Positions 35,378 through 43,096 of a stretch of 64,000 nt of DNA are shown here, in pieces (position 1 is the first letter of the stretch; every line of letters starts with the position of its first letter). Location: contig JBFXJP010000004.1 of the NCBI GenBank assembly GCA_050174775.1, positions 186,001 through 250,000 of the forward strand, written 5' to 3'. The DNA comes from CAYPGJ01 sp050174775 (GTDB lineage Bacteria; Planctomycetota; Phycisphaerae; Phycisphaerales; UBA1924). Position numbers and translations under genes: made by a program. The notes below the pieces were generated by a model that did no database searches, was not told where the DNA came from, and saw nothing but the letters and a program-made list of their open reading frames with translations.

Positions 35378-37483
35378 TCAAAACAACCCGCCCTCATCCT
35401 CCACCGGCACGATCCGCCCATCATTCAAATACCGATACTTCGGCTTTTTCTTCTTCACTGCGGCTCCCCCCGCGCCTCCCCCGCGCGCCCCATCCCCCTT
35501 CACGGCAGTGGGGGAGTCCGCCGCGCGCTTCCGCTCCTTCACGCCCTTCTTCTTCCCGCTCCCCGCGCGCTTCCTCTTTACCCGCGATTCCCCCGCGCTC
35601 TCCCCCTCCTCACCCCCGAACAGCGCGCCGTCATCCTTCCGCTTCGCGGGCTTCCCCTCCTTCTGCCCCTCCTCACCATCCCCCCCCTCCGTCCCCTCCC
35701 GGATGAACACCGTCTCGTCCTCTTCGAGCGCCTCCTCGCGCTTCACCACGCGACCTTCCTCATCCAGCGTCTCATCCGCCTGCGCCGTCTTCTGCATCGC
35801 CGTCGCATACAGCGCCTCATACACCTTCTGCGCAGGCGTCCCCGTGATCGTCTCGCACGCCTTGGCCACCTCCCCGATGTACCGCTCGAAGATGTTGCGC
35901 CGCTCACCCTCGCGCTTCATCCGTTGCCGACGATTGAGATACGCCCCCAGCTTCCGCCCGCACTCCTGCAGCGCGAGCCGCATCTCCTTGCGGATTTCGT
36001 CGTAATCCGCGATCGCCTCCTTGCTCTCGCTCGTGAACGGCACCCACACGCTCGCCATGTGGATCATCACCACCAGCGGACCCGTCGGCAGGCTCCCCCG
36101 GGGCTGCTGCAGCCCGTACCGCTTCCAGTCCGTCTCCGTCACCGCCTTGAACGACGCGCACGCCGCCTGCTGGTATTGCAGCGGCACACGGTTCGCAAAC
36201 CGATGCACACGCGCCGTCTCATCCCCGGGCAGATCACCCCCGTACGCCACGCCCGCCTCGATCAAAAACGGCCTTCCCCGGTACACCGCCGCGGGCCTCG
36301 ACGACACCGCGATGAAGTCCGGCTTCAACCCCTTCTCCAGCCCCTTCAGCAGCACCTTCGGCCCGATCGGGCTCAAACAGTCCGTCGGAGGCGACATGAT
36401 CTTCGCCTCCTGAATCGCCGCGTACACCCGCTCCGCCTCGGCATGCCCCACCTTCTTCACGCTCATCCGCTGCGACAGCCCCGCCCGATCGCAGATGTCC
36501 TTCGCAGTCCCTCCGCCCACCCGGCAAAAATCACTCTGCAGAAATGCGCTCAGCTGCGAAGACTCCGTCCGCTCCAGCATCTGGATCAGAATCCCCAGCT
36601 CGATCCCGTGCGGGTGCGGCTGAATCTCCTTCGCCTCCGGCGGCAATTCCTCCACCGCGCGCGGGAACTCCACGCGCGCCGGCGCCGTGTCCCCCGACTG
36701 CATCGGCGCCACGTACTCGATCCGCGCATGCGGGTTCGCGATCCCCGTCAGCTCCAGATACTCATCAACGCTCCCCCGACCCTTCTGATACTTCCCCTCC
36801 AGCTCGATCACCACCCGCGTCCCATGACCGTGCGGGAACATCGGGTCATCCTCAGGATGCTCCGTCTCCGACACCACCTCGGCCCGGTTCTTCGAGGTGT
36901 CCATCTTCAGCACCACCTCGTGCGCCGGCTTCTTCACCCCCGTCTTCGACACGATCAGCACCGGCTTCCCCGTCGTCATCAGCCCGTACATGCCCGCAGC
37001 GCTGATCCCGATCCCCTGCTGACCTCGGCTCATCTTCAGCCGGTGAAACTTCGAGCCGTACAGCAGCCTCCCGAAGATGTGCTCGATCTGCTTCCGCACG
37101 ATGCCCGGCCCGTTGTCCTGCACGATCACCCGGTACCGGCTCGACGCGCTCGCGCCCTTCCCTCCCTTGCCACCCGTCTCCTCACCCTCGTTCCCCTTCC
37201 CCTTCTCATTCCCCCCCGACTCCCGCGCAAGGTCCACCACCTCCACGTAGATATCCGGCAGGATGCCCGCCTCCTCGCACGCATCCAGCGCGTTGTCCAC
37301 CGCCTCCTTGATCGTCGTCAGCAACGCCTTCCGCGGATTGTCGAAACCCAGCAGGTGCCGGTTCTTGGCAAAGAACTCCGACACCGAGATCTCGCGCTGC
37401 TTCCCGGCAAGGCTCTCAGCCGTCTCCCGCGCCTTCTTCCCCACCTTCTTCGTCCGCTCCATCGGCTCCGCCGTTGCGCTCAT
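35378..37483 (-). CDS. top6B: DNA topoisomerase VI subunit B (GHKL ATPase)
   Basis: A 701-residue ATPase subunit. GHKL motifs are intact: N-box KEAVDNALDA (59-68), G1 DNGPGI (123-128), RGQQGIGIS (153-161), and the transducer Lys region. H2TH-type and transducer segments follow (FCRVGGGTAKDICDRAGLSQ; RFANRVPLQYQQAACAS; MASVWVPFTSESKEAIADYD). Two low-complexity Lys/Gly/Glu insertions are unusual: one of ~25 residues inside the ATPase domain (about 88-114) and a ~100-residue highly charged C-terminal tail. GGAGG precedes ATG 37483. Some 74 further codons in frame upstream run through a repeat element and are not coding. Together with the A subunit it relaxes and decatenates DNA. Confidence 0.95.
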   Translation of the reverse strand: MSATAEPMERTKKVGKKARETAESLAGKQREISVSEFFAKNRHLLGFDNPRKALLTTIKEAVDNALDACEEAGILPDIYVEVVDLARESGGNEKGKGNEGEETGGKGGKGASASSRYRVIVQDNGPGIVRKQIEHIFGRLLYGSKFHRLKMSRGQQGIGISAAGMYGLMTTGKPVLIVSKTGVKKPAHEVVLKMDTSKNRAEVVSETEHPEDDPMFPHGHGTRVVIELEGKYQKGRGSVDEYLELTGIANPHARIEYVAPMQSGDTAPARVEFPRAVEELPPEAKEIQPHPHGIELGILIQMLERTESSQLSAFLQSDFCRVGGGTAKDICDRAGLSQRMSVKKVGHAEAERVYAAIQEAKIMSPPTDCLSPIGPKVLLKGLEKGLKPDFIAVSSRPAAVYRGRPFLIEAGVAYGGDLPGDETARVHRFANRVPLQYQQAACASFKAVTETDWKRYGLQQPRGSLPTGPLVVMIHMASVWVPFTSESKEAIADYDEIRKEMRLALQECGRKLGAYLNRRQRMKREGERRNIFERYIGEVAKACETITGTPAQKVYEALYATAMQKTAQADETLDEEGRVVKREEALEEDETVFIREGTEGGDGEEGQKEGKPAKRKDDGALFGGEEGESAGESRVKRKRAGSGKKKGVKERKRAADSPTAVKGDGARGGGAGGAAVKKKKPKYRYLNDGRIVPVEDEGGLF

Positions 37484-37571
37484 CCAAGGCCCTCCCTGGC
37501 CGCTCCATTGCCGCTTCCCGTTTCCACCCCCCCAGCCGACGCCGAGTCTATCGGCTCGCCCCATCCCTCGC

Positions 37572-37647
37572 CCCTCACACCTGACGCGACCGCTGCGCCC
37601 TTCCTCTCCCGCGACCGGCAGGGAGTGGGAGAGGACCGAGGTGAGGG
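37572..37647. repeat. Nested palindromic element upstream of top6B
   Basis: Outer arms CCCTCAC (37572-37578) and GTGAGGG (37641-37647) enclose inner arms CCTCTCCC (37603-37610) and GGGAGAGG (37627-37634). The layout resembles dispersed intergenic repeats seen in other bacteria. It lies in the 273-base gap between the unknown gene and top6B and explains the non-coding open frame there. Confidence 0.6.
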
Positions 37648-37756
37648 CTATCGCATCGCTTCCCAAACTCTCGCGCCTCATACGGCCGCGACCGTCGCAG
37701 CCCAAGCCTCACCCGATCGCTCTGCCCTTCCGCTCCTCCCGAAACCCCACCACCTC

Positions 37757-38506
37757 TCACTCCGAAACCAGCGCAGGCTGCTCGCGCTCGGAGCGATCCA
37801 GCAAGTCCCGCCGCAGCCCACGCATCACGTGCGCCGCCCGATGCTGCTCCTCCTCCGTGGCGCGCCGTGCCAGGAGGTCCAGCACGCGGCAGTAGTACAG
37901 CGGCGCGTGCGCATACGCTGGCCTCCGACCCTTCCGTGGCGCAAACGCCTCACCGAACGCCGTCATGTGCGCCACCCCCAGCTTCGACAGCAGCATCGCG
38001 CGATCCGCTTCCGACAGCCCCTCCAGTTCCCGGATGCGCCCTGCCACCCAGCCGCGCATCCCCTCCTCGTTCCGCCTGCCCTCACGCGCCAGCCGCCGCG
38101 TAATCGGCTCGAGCATCACCGTGCGCCGCGGCAGCGCCCTCCACGCAAACCGATCGCCCTCATCCTCACTCGTGTCGATCTTGTGCTTCGGTGTTCCCGG
38201 CTCAAGCCGGTACGTAATGCGATACGTAAAATCCACGTCGCGCAATTCCTCCCCCGTCGACCGCAACCGATACGCCCCACCCGCCAACGCCGGTTCAAAC
38301 CGCTCCAGCGACAGCGGCAACTCCAGAAGACGACCCGCGAACGCCCCGCGCAGTCGCAGCACCGTCAACGGCGTCGAGACGTCGCGCCGAAGCACCGGCC
38401 CGTGCATCTGGTGCAGACGCACCGGGTCCCCGTCCGTCGTGTGAACATCGATGCCCACTATGACGTACCGGTACAAAACGTCCTCGCGTGTCCGCGGCTC
38501 GCTCAT
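37757..38506 (-). CDS. Unknown protein upstream of topoisomerase VI
   Basis: A 249-residue soluble protein, rich in Arg, with no recognised domain. It starts with MSEPRTREDVLYRYVIVGID; a mid-part with beta-like LRDVDFTYRITYRLEPGTPK is followed by helical segments LEGLSEADRAMLLSKLGVAH and RVLDLLARRATEEEQHRAAH. It is on the same strand as and 273 bases upstream of top6B, so a functional link is possible but the large gap and the repeat in it argue for separate transcription. The start is at ATG 38506, 12 codons inside the open frame, with CATACT about 9 bases upstream; divergent from the cupin gene. Confidence 0.65.
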   Translation of the reverse strand: MSEPRTREDVLYRYVIVGIDVHTTDGDPVRLHQMHGPVLRRDVSTPLTVLRLRGAFAGRLLELPLSLERFEPALAGGAYRLRSTGEELRDVDFTYRITYRLEPGTPKHKIDTSEDEGDRFAWRALPRRTVMLEPITRRLAREGRRNEEGMRGWVAGRIRELEGLSEADRAMLLSKLGVAHMTAFGEAFAPRKGRRPAYAHAPLYYCRVLDLLARRATEEEQHRAAHVMRGLRRDLLDRSEREQPALVSE

Positions 38507-38568
38507 GCGGCCCGGAGTATGACGCTCCCGCGCCCGCCGCACACCATCACTTCTCCAAAGATCACCAC

Positions 38569-38925
38569 ATGCCCGCCACTCCCTCCGACCCAGCCGCCGC
38601 CTTCTTCCCCGCCCCCGACCTCAACGCAGCCCACGCGCGCGAAGGCCGCCTCTACCACGAGTTCCTCCGCGCCCCCGCACTCTCCGCGGGCCTCTACGTC
38701 CTCGAAGCCGGCGCCGCCGATCCCCAATCCCCGCACGCCGAAGACGAGATCTACGTCATCCTCCAGGGCCGCGCCCGGTTCACAGCGGGCGACCAGACCC
38801 GCCCCGTCGCGCAGGGCGATGTCCTCTACGTCCGCCGCGCCGTTCCGCACCGCTTCCAAGACATCACCGAAACCCTCCGCATCATCGTCCTCTTCGCGCC
38901 CCCCGAAGGCTCCTTGGGAAGTTGA
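38569..38925 (+). CDS. Cupin-domain protein
   Basis: A 118-residue single-domain cupin: motif 1 HAEDEIYVILQGRARFTAGD (metal ligands His and Glu) and motif 2 GDVLYVRRAVPHRFQDI (His). The double-stranded beta-helix fold binds a divalent metal; substrates of such stand-alone cupins are not predictable. The short open frame begins 27 codons earlier, but the first Met with homology-like sequence is at 38569. It is divergent from the unknown gene and is followed 45 bases later by a membrane protein on the same strand. Confidence 0.85.
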   Translation: MPATPSDPAAAFFPAPDLNAAHAREGRLYHEFLRAPALSAGLYVLEAGAADPQSPHAEDEIYVILQGRARFTAGDQTRPVAQGDVLYVRRAVPHRFQDITETLRIIVLFAPPEGSLGS

Positions 38926-38970
38926 CCGCGCACCTCAACTCCCGTCCGGGGGCGTCCGATATCCGCTCCT

Positions 38971-39597
38971 ATGTCCGCTCTCTCGGCCCAGCCCGCCTGC
39001 GCACGCTGCGCATACCCGATCCACGCCTCCACCTGCCCCGAGTGCGGCGCCGACCTCTCCTCCCCCAACACCCGCATCGACCTCGCCTCCCTCCAACGCG
39101 AACTCCGCACCGCCTCCCTCCCCTCCCTCTTCATCGCCATCGCGCCCCTCCCAGCCTCCCTCCTCATCGCGCAACGCGCCGACTCCTACGCAATCACCTT
39201 CAACACCCTCGCGCTCTTCCTCCTCACCCTCGCGCTCGCGCCCCTGGCGACACGCCACACCCACACACCCTCCCGCCCCGAATCACTCCTCCGATGGGCA
39301 CGAGCCTCCTTCTGGCTCATCCTCCCACTCCTCTTCGCGCTCCCGCTCCTCCGTCTCGCGGCCCTGCTCCGATTCGACGCGTTTCTCCCCGTCAGCCTCT
39401 CCCTCTCACTCCCGCTCCTCCTCTGGATCGCGCTCATCGCCTCCTCCTGGTTCGCCTGGCGCGCCGACTGGTCTTCCACTCTGACACCAACCACCTCCCG
39501 CGTCCCCCCCGCGCTGGCAATCGCGCTCCTCACCCTCTCCTCCCTCTCCGGCTTCTTCTGGTTCCCGCTCGCGGCCCTCACCATGCTCACGTGGTGA
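38971..39597 (+). CDS. Zinc-ribbon integral membrane protein
   Basis: A 208-residue protein. The N-terminal 30 residues contain a rubredoxin-like ribbon CARCAYPIHASTCPECG (two CxxC), followed by at least four hydrophobic segments (ASLPSLFIAIAPLPASLL, ITFNTLALFLLTLALAPL, FWLILPLLFALPLLRLAALL, LSLSLPLLLWIALIASSWFA and a short last one). This is a common planctomycete architecture with unknown function. The gene is on the same strand as the cupin gene. No Shine-Dalgarno is evident and the ATG is chosen because the ribbon follows immediately. Confidence 0.7.
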   Translation: MSALSAQPACARCAYPIHASTCPECGADLSSPNTRIDLASLQRELRTASLPSLFIAIAPLPASLLIAQRADSYAITFNTLALFLLTLALAPLATRHTHTPSRPESLLRWARASFWLILPLLFALPLLRLAALLRFDAFLPVSLSLSLPLLLWIALIASSWFAWRADWSSTLTPTTSRVPPALAIALLTLSSLSGFFWFPLAALTMLTW

Positions 39598-39629
39598 TGC
39601 GCTCGCCTACGCAGCGCAAACGCAACAAC

Positions 39630-39676
39630 AAAAAAGCCGCGCCACGCCCGACGCTGTCGTCGCGCGTGCGCACGGC
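39630..39676 (-). terminator. Terminator after the second PAPG protein gene
   Basis: On the minus strand a GC-rich stem (plus-strand GCCGCGCCACGC against GCGTGCGCACGGC, one bulge) is followed by a run of six T (six A on the plus strand at 39630-39635). Confidence 0.8.
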
Positions 39677-39705
39677 CTTCATCTCAATCAACAACGTTCA
39701 GCCCG

Positions 39706-40254
39706 TCAGCGCTGCCGACGACGCCGACGCGCCCCGCACAACGCCCCCGACGCAAGCAGCGCAAGCGCGCCCGGCGCCGGAACCTCCACCGTGTCGATCT
39801 CCCATCGCGTCGAATCGCTGAACGTCCCCGCAAAGATCGGCGGATCGATCGACGGGAACGCCTCAAACCCCCAACGGCCGCCCTCCATGAGAATGCCGTT
39901 CAGGTCGCTGAACGACAGAGACGCCGAGAACGTGCCAGACCCGTGCCAGCCCAGGTCCTTCCCGGACTGCAGGTACACAAAGCCCGTCGCGCCCTTCACC
40001 GGCTCCACCGGCGCCACGAGCAGCAGATAAAAATCCGCCGCGTTGTAGCCCGCAGCGGGCGTGAACTCGATGATCAGCCGGGTCTCCACGATCTCCCGAC
40101 CCGCGAGATGCGGGCGAATGAACAACAACTGCGACTGCAGCAGCTGCTCCCCCTCAGGGAAGAAATCCACGATCTCCGTCTGAATCCCGCCCGCGGCAAC
40201 GCCGCACGCAGCCAACGCGCCGCACACAACAAACACACGTGCTTCCTTCTTCAA
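39706..40254 (-). CDS. Second PAPG-tailed exported protein
   Basis: A 182-residue secreted protein with a TTG start: AAAGGAG lies six bases upstream, which decides this start. Signal peptide VFVVCGALAACGVAAG, a ~130-residue beta-rich body (LLFIRPHLAGREIVETRLII, GTFSASLSFSDLNGIL), and a C-terminus EVPAPGALALLASGALCGARRRRRQR of the same three-part sorting type as the protein at 10563-11282. Body similarity between the two is not visible. A strong minus-strand terminator follows the stop. No sorting enzyme (exosortase) gene is in the window. Confidence 0.75.
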   Translation of the reverse strand: MKKEARVFVVCGALAACGVAAGGIQTEIVDFFPEGEQLLQSQLLFIRPHLAGREIVETRLIIEFTPAAGYNAADFYLLLVAPVEPVKGATGFVYLQSGKDLGWHGSGTFSASLSFSDLNGILMEGGRWGFEAFPSIDPPIFAGTFSDSTRWEIDTVEVPAPGALALLASGALCGARRRRRQR

Positions 40255-40459
40255 CGAAAACTCCTTTCTGCTCTCCTGTTGTCAATATCAACGGGCACAG
40301 TGGTACGCCCCGCCCACCCACTCGGATGCCGCGCGCACGCAACAGTTTTCATTCGCCTCCAGCCCCTCCCCCCGCTATCCTCTCCGCCCCTCCCCACACA
40401 TCCCTCCCAACCGCACATCCCACCCGGTAAGAACCCCGAACTCCAAAGAGAGACGAGCC

Positions 40460-40930
40460 ATGGAAACCACCCTGATCATCCTCAAGCCCGACGCCGTCCA
40501 GCGCGGACTCATGGGCCGCATCCTCACCCGTTTCGAGGACAAAGGCCTGCAGGTCGTCGGCGCCAAACTCATGCAGATCCCCAACGCGCTCGCCGAGAAG
40601 CACTACGCCGACCACAAAGGAAAGCCCTTCTACCCGGGCCTCGTCTCCTTCATGACCTCCTCACCCGTCCTCGTCCTCGCCCTCCGAGGCCTCGGCGCCA
40701 TCGCCATCTCGCGCAAAATGATGGGCGCCACCTTCGGCTCTAAGGCCGAGCCCGGAACCATCCGCGGAGACTTCGGCGTCTCCAACTCCTTCAACCTCAT
40801 CCACGGCTCCGACTCCCCCGAAGCAGCGGCCAAGGAGCTCGCCCTCTTCTTCAACCAGGGCGAAGTCCTCGATTTCCCCCGTGCCATCCAGCCGTGGGTC
40901 TACGACATGGCCAAAGGCTCGCCCGAGTAA
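40460..40930 (+). CDS. ndk: Nucleoside diphosphate kinase
   Basis: A 156-residue enzyme that equalises NTP pools by a phospho-histidine ping-pong mechanism. Signatures: ETTLIILKPDAVQRGLMGRI, the KPFYPGLVSFMTSSPVLVLA stretch, SRKMMGATFGSKAEPGTIRG and the catalytic His in NSFNLIHGSDSPEAAAKE. The FRYDFA-type segment is slightly shortened. GAGAG lies before the ATG. The usual length of bacterial Ndk is ~140; the ~15 extra residues are at the C-terminus. Confidence 0.97.
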   Translation: METTLIILKPDAVQRGLMGRILTRFEDKGLQVVGAKLMQIPNALAEKHYADHKGKPFYPGLVSFMTSSPVLVLALRGLGAIAISRKMMGATFGSKAEPGTIRGDFGVSNSFNLIHGSDSPEAAAKELALFFNQGEVLDFPRAIQPWVYDMAKGSPE

Positions 40931-40945
40931 TCAACACGAACACGC

Positions 40946-40975
40946 TTGACTCCCCCGGTCGGCGCCGCGGATACT
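40946..40975 (+). promoter_or_regulatory. Sigma-70-like promoter of the Cys-rich exported protein gene
   Basis: TTGACT (40946-40951), an 18-base spacer and GATACT (40970-40975) match housekeeping promoter elements. It lies 82 bases before the ATG, after ndk. Confidence 0.6.
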
Positions 40976-41057
40976 GAACGCGGCTCTCGTCCCTCCGGCG
41001 GCTCGGACGACCGACGTCTCCGGCCCCGGATGCCCGAGCGATCGAGGAGACATCCCC

Positions 41058-41693
41058 ATGATCCGCTCCGCCCTCAGCGTGCGTTGCCTCGCGGCGTGCT
41101 GCATCGCTCTCGCCTGCGCCGCTCCCAACACGCTCGCCGAACCGCCCCGCGAACTCGGCGACATCCTCCACGCCGCTACAGCCGTCTCCACCGACGAGCT
41201 CGCCATGCTCGCCGGATACCTCAACGCGCCCTACTACTTCGTCGTCCCGCACGGACAGAACGTCACGCTCCTCGAAGGCAGCCGCGTCATCCGTCTCGGC
41301 GCCAGATTCGGCGAAGAGCCCGAACGCAACAAGCCCCTCGTCCGCGAGATCCTCTGGAACGCGGGGCCCGAGTTCGTCAACTTCAGACTCGACGACGACC
41401 CCGAAGTCCTCGCGCTCGACCCAGGCGCCATGATCGTCATCGGCAGCGCGCACGCGATGTCCGACCAAGAGCGCGAGAAGCAACGCAGGATCGACGAACT
41501 CCACGCACACATCACCGACGCGCCCGACGCGGCAGGCTGCTCCGTCACCTGCGGCCCCGGCTACTTCGCCTGCTGCACCTACGGCAAAGCCCCGGGCGTA
41601 CGACCCTCCTGCGTCTGCCGCGCACGCTCCCACCTCGGCACGTGCGACTCCGGTGGCGAAGGCTCCTCCGAGTGCACCCTCGCAGTCAACTGA
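41058..41693 (+). CDS. Exported Cys-rich protein, unknown
   Basis: A 211-residue secreted protein. The signal peptide (LAACCIALACAAPNTLA) contains three Cys. The mature part has an alpha/beta-like middle (YYFVVPHGQNVTLLEGSRVI, VREILWNAGPEFVNFRLDD) and a C-terminal Cys-rich segment (CSVTCGPGYFACCTYGKAPG, CVCRARSHLGTC), eight Cys in ~50 residues, suggesting a disulfide-stabilised knot. GAGGAG is upstream of ATG; a TTGACT-N18-GATACT promoter lies 83 bases before the start. The stop is 3 bases from the end of the convergent TonB-like gene. No family recognised. Confidence 0.7.
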   Translation: MIRSALSVRCLAACCIALACAAPNTLAEPPRELGDILHAATAVSTDELAMLAGYLNAPYYFVVPHGQNVTLLEGSRVIRLGARFGEEPERNKPLVREILWNAGPEFVNFRLDDDPEVLALDPGAMIVIGSAHAMSDQEREKQRRIDELHAHITDAPDAAGCSVTCGPGYFACCTYGKAPGVRPSCVCRARSHLGTCDSGGEGSSECTLAVN

Positions 41694-41696
41694 CCC

Positions 41697-42989
41697 TCAG
41701 CGCAGCACGATCTCGAACACCATCGACACCGTTGCCGGCGCCGCGCCCTCCCGCGTCTCCGGCAACTCCTGCAACCGCTTCCCCGTGGCGGTCCACTGGT
41801 ACACAGCGTCAAGCAACGGACGGTCCACGTCCTCCCAACCGCTCGACCGCAACATCTCCGCGCTCGCAACCCGCCCCTCGCGCGTGAACCGCACCCGGAC
41901 CACCGCATTCCGAGGCGCCGCCATCACGCGCACATACCGCGAGAACACCGGCCGCCTCGTCTTGATCTCCAACCCCTTCGCAGCCACCGGCTGACCAGGC
42001 GTCACCTTCACCCGATCCTTCAGCGCGGTCGCCTCCGACTCCTTGTCCGAAATCTGCCCCTCCAGCGACTCCACCACCAACCCGCCGCCATCCCCCCCTT
42101 GGCCGCGCACTCCCCCCGCGCTCGGCGCCTGCTCCGGTCTCGATACCTCCAACACCCTCTCCCCCTCCTCCACTCCTTCCTCCACCTCAGCAGCGTGCTC
42201 CTCCCGCTCCTCACTCGGCGCCCTCGACGTCCCCCTCGACTCAAGCTCCGTCACAGCCTCCACCTTCGTCGCTTCGCGCCGCTCCTTCGTCACAGCATCC
42301 TCACCCCCCTCATCCCGCTCCGACTCCTCCAGCCCCTCGCGCTCACCCTCCGCGCTCTCCCCACCCTTCTCCCGCTCACCCCGCACCGCCCCCGCGCGCG
42401 TCTCCTCCTGCTTCTCAATCCTCCCCGCTGTCGCGCTCCGCGCCTCAACGTCCTTCTCCCCCTCCTGCGCCTCGCTCCCCTTCGATCGCTCCGCGGCCTC
42501 CCTCTCCAGCGCCGCTCTCGTCTCTCCCGTCCCGCCCGCCACCGGCGCGCCCACCGCTTCCACCGCCCCCCCCGCCCTCCCCGTCAGCGCATCACTCGCG
42601 CCCTCCGGCAGCGCAAACGCCCCCTGCTCCACATCCGAAATCCTCCCGATCGCATCCCCCGCCCACTCCGGCGCCACACCCACCCACGTCGCCGTCTCCG
42701 CATCCGACGCATCCACGCCGAGCGTCCACTCCCGCTCCTTCTCTTCCCGTCGCTTCTCTTCCCGCTCCGGCGGCGGTGGCTTCACGTCCGGTGGCGGCGC
42801 TGGTGGCGGTAGCACTGGCGGCGGCGTCATCCCAGCCCATTGCAGCTGCACGCGCGCGCCATCTCCCGCGCTCCCCTCTAACTCTCGCGCGCCCACATAC
42901 GTCCCGATCCCGATCACCACATGCAACACCGCGCTCGCGATCCACGATGCCGCCACCGCGCCCCTGCCTCGTCCGTTCCCATGCCGCAT
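41697..42989 (-). CDS. TonB-like energy transducer with long acidic linker
   Basis: A 430-residue protein in TonB layout: an N-terminal TM helix (AVAASWIASAVLHVVIGIGT), a Pro-rich stretch (PPPVLPPPAPPPDVKPPPP), a very long Glu/Lys/Arg/Gly linker (about residues 120-330, nearly half of it charged) and a C-terminal TonB fold ending VVRVRFTREGRVASAEMLRS, DAVYQWTATGKRL and SMVFEIVLR. It would couple the proton motive force to outer-membrane receptors; no exbB/exbD are in the window. The linker is much longer than in usual TonB. The ATG is divergent from the thioredoxin gene. Confidence 0.75.
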   Translation of the reverse strand: MRHGNGRGRGAVAASWIASAVLHVVIGIGTYVGARELEGSAGDGARVQLQWAGMTPPPVLPPPAPPPDVKPPPPEREEKRREEKEREWTLGVDASDAETATWVGVAPEWAGDAIGRISDVEQGAFALPEGASDALTGRAGGAVEAVGAPVAGGTGETRAALEREAAERSKGSEAQEGEKDVEARSATAGRIEKQEETRAGAVRGEREKGGESAEGEREGLEESERDEGGEDAVTKERREATKVEAVTELESRGTSRAPSEEREEHAAEVEEGVEEGERVLEVSRPEQAPSAGGVRGQGGDGGGLVVESLEGQISDKESEATALKDRVKVTPGQPVAAKGLEIKTRRPVFSRYVRVMAAPRNAVVRVRFTREGRVASAEMLRSSGWEDVDRPLLDAVYQWTATGKRLQELPETREGAAPATVSMVFEIVLR

Positions 42990-43096
42990 CTGCGCCCAAA
43001 CTCTAGCGCACCATCACCCCCGCGCACACCCTCCCGCCCATGCCCCTATCATCCCCCCGCACCACCTTCCCCAAGCACATCCCCGAAAGGACACGA

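Noticed and set aside
35924..39484. Open frame of 1186 codons on the plus strand antisense to top6A/B and the unknown gene
   Set aside because: It is Arg/His/Pro-rich, lacks any domain and overlaps well-supported genes; this is the shadow frame of a GC-rich gene.
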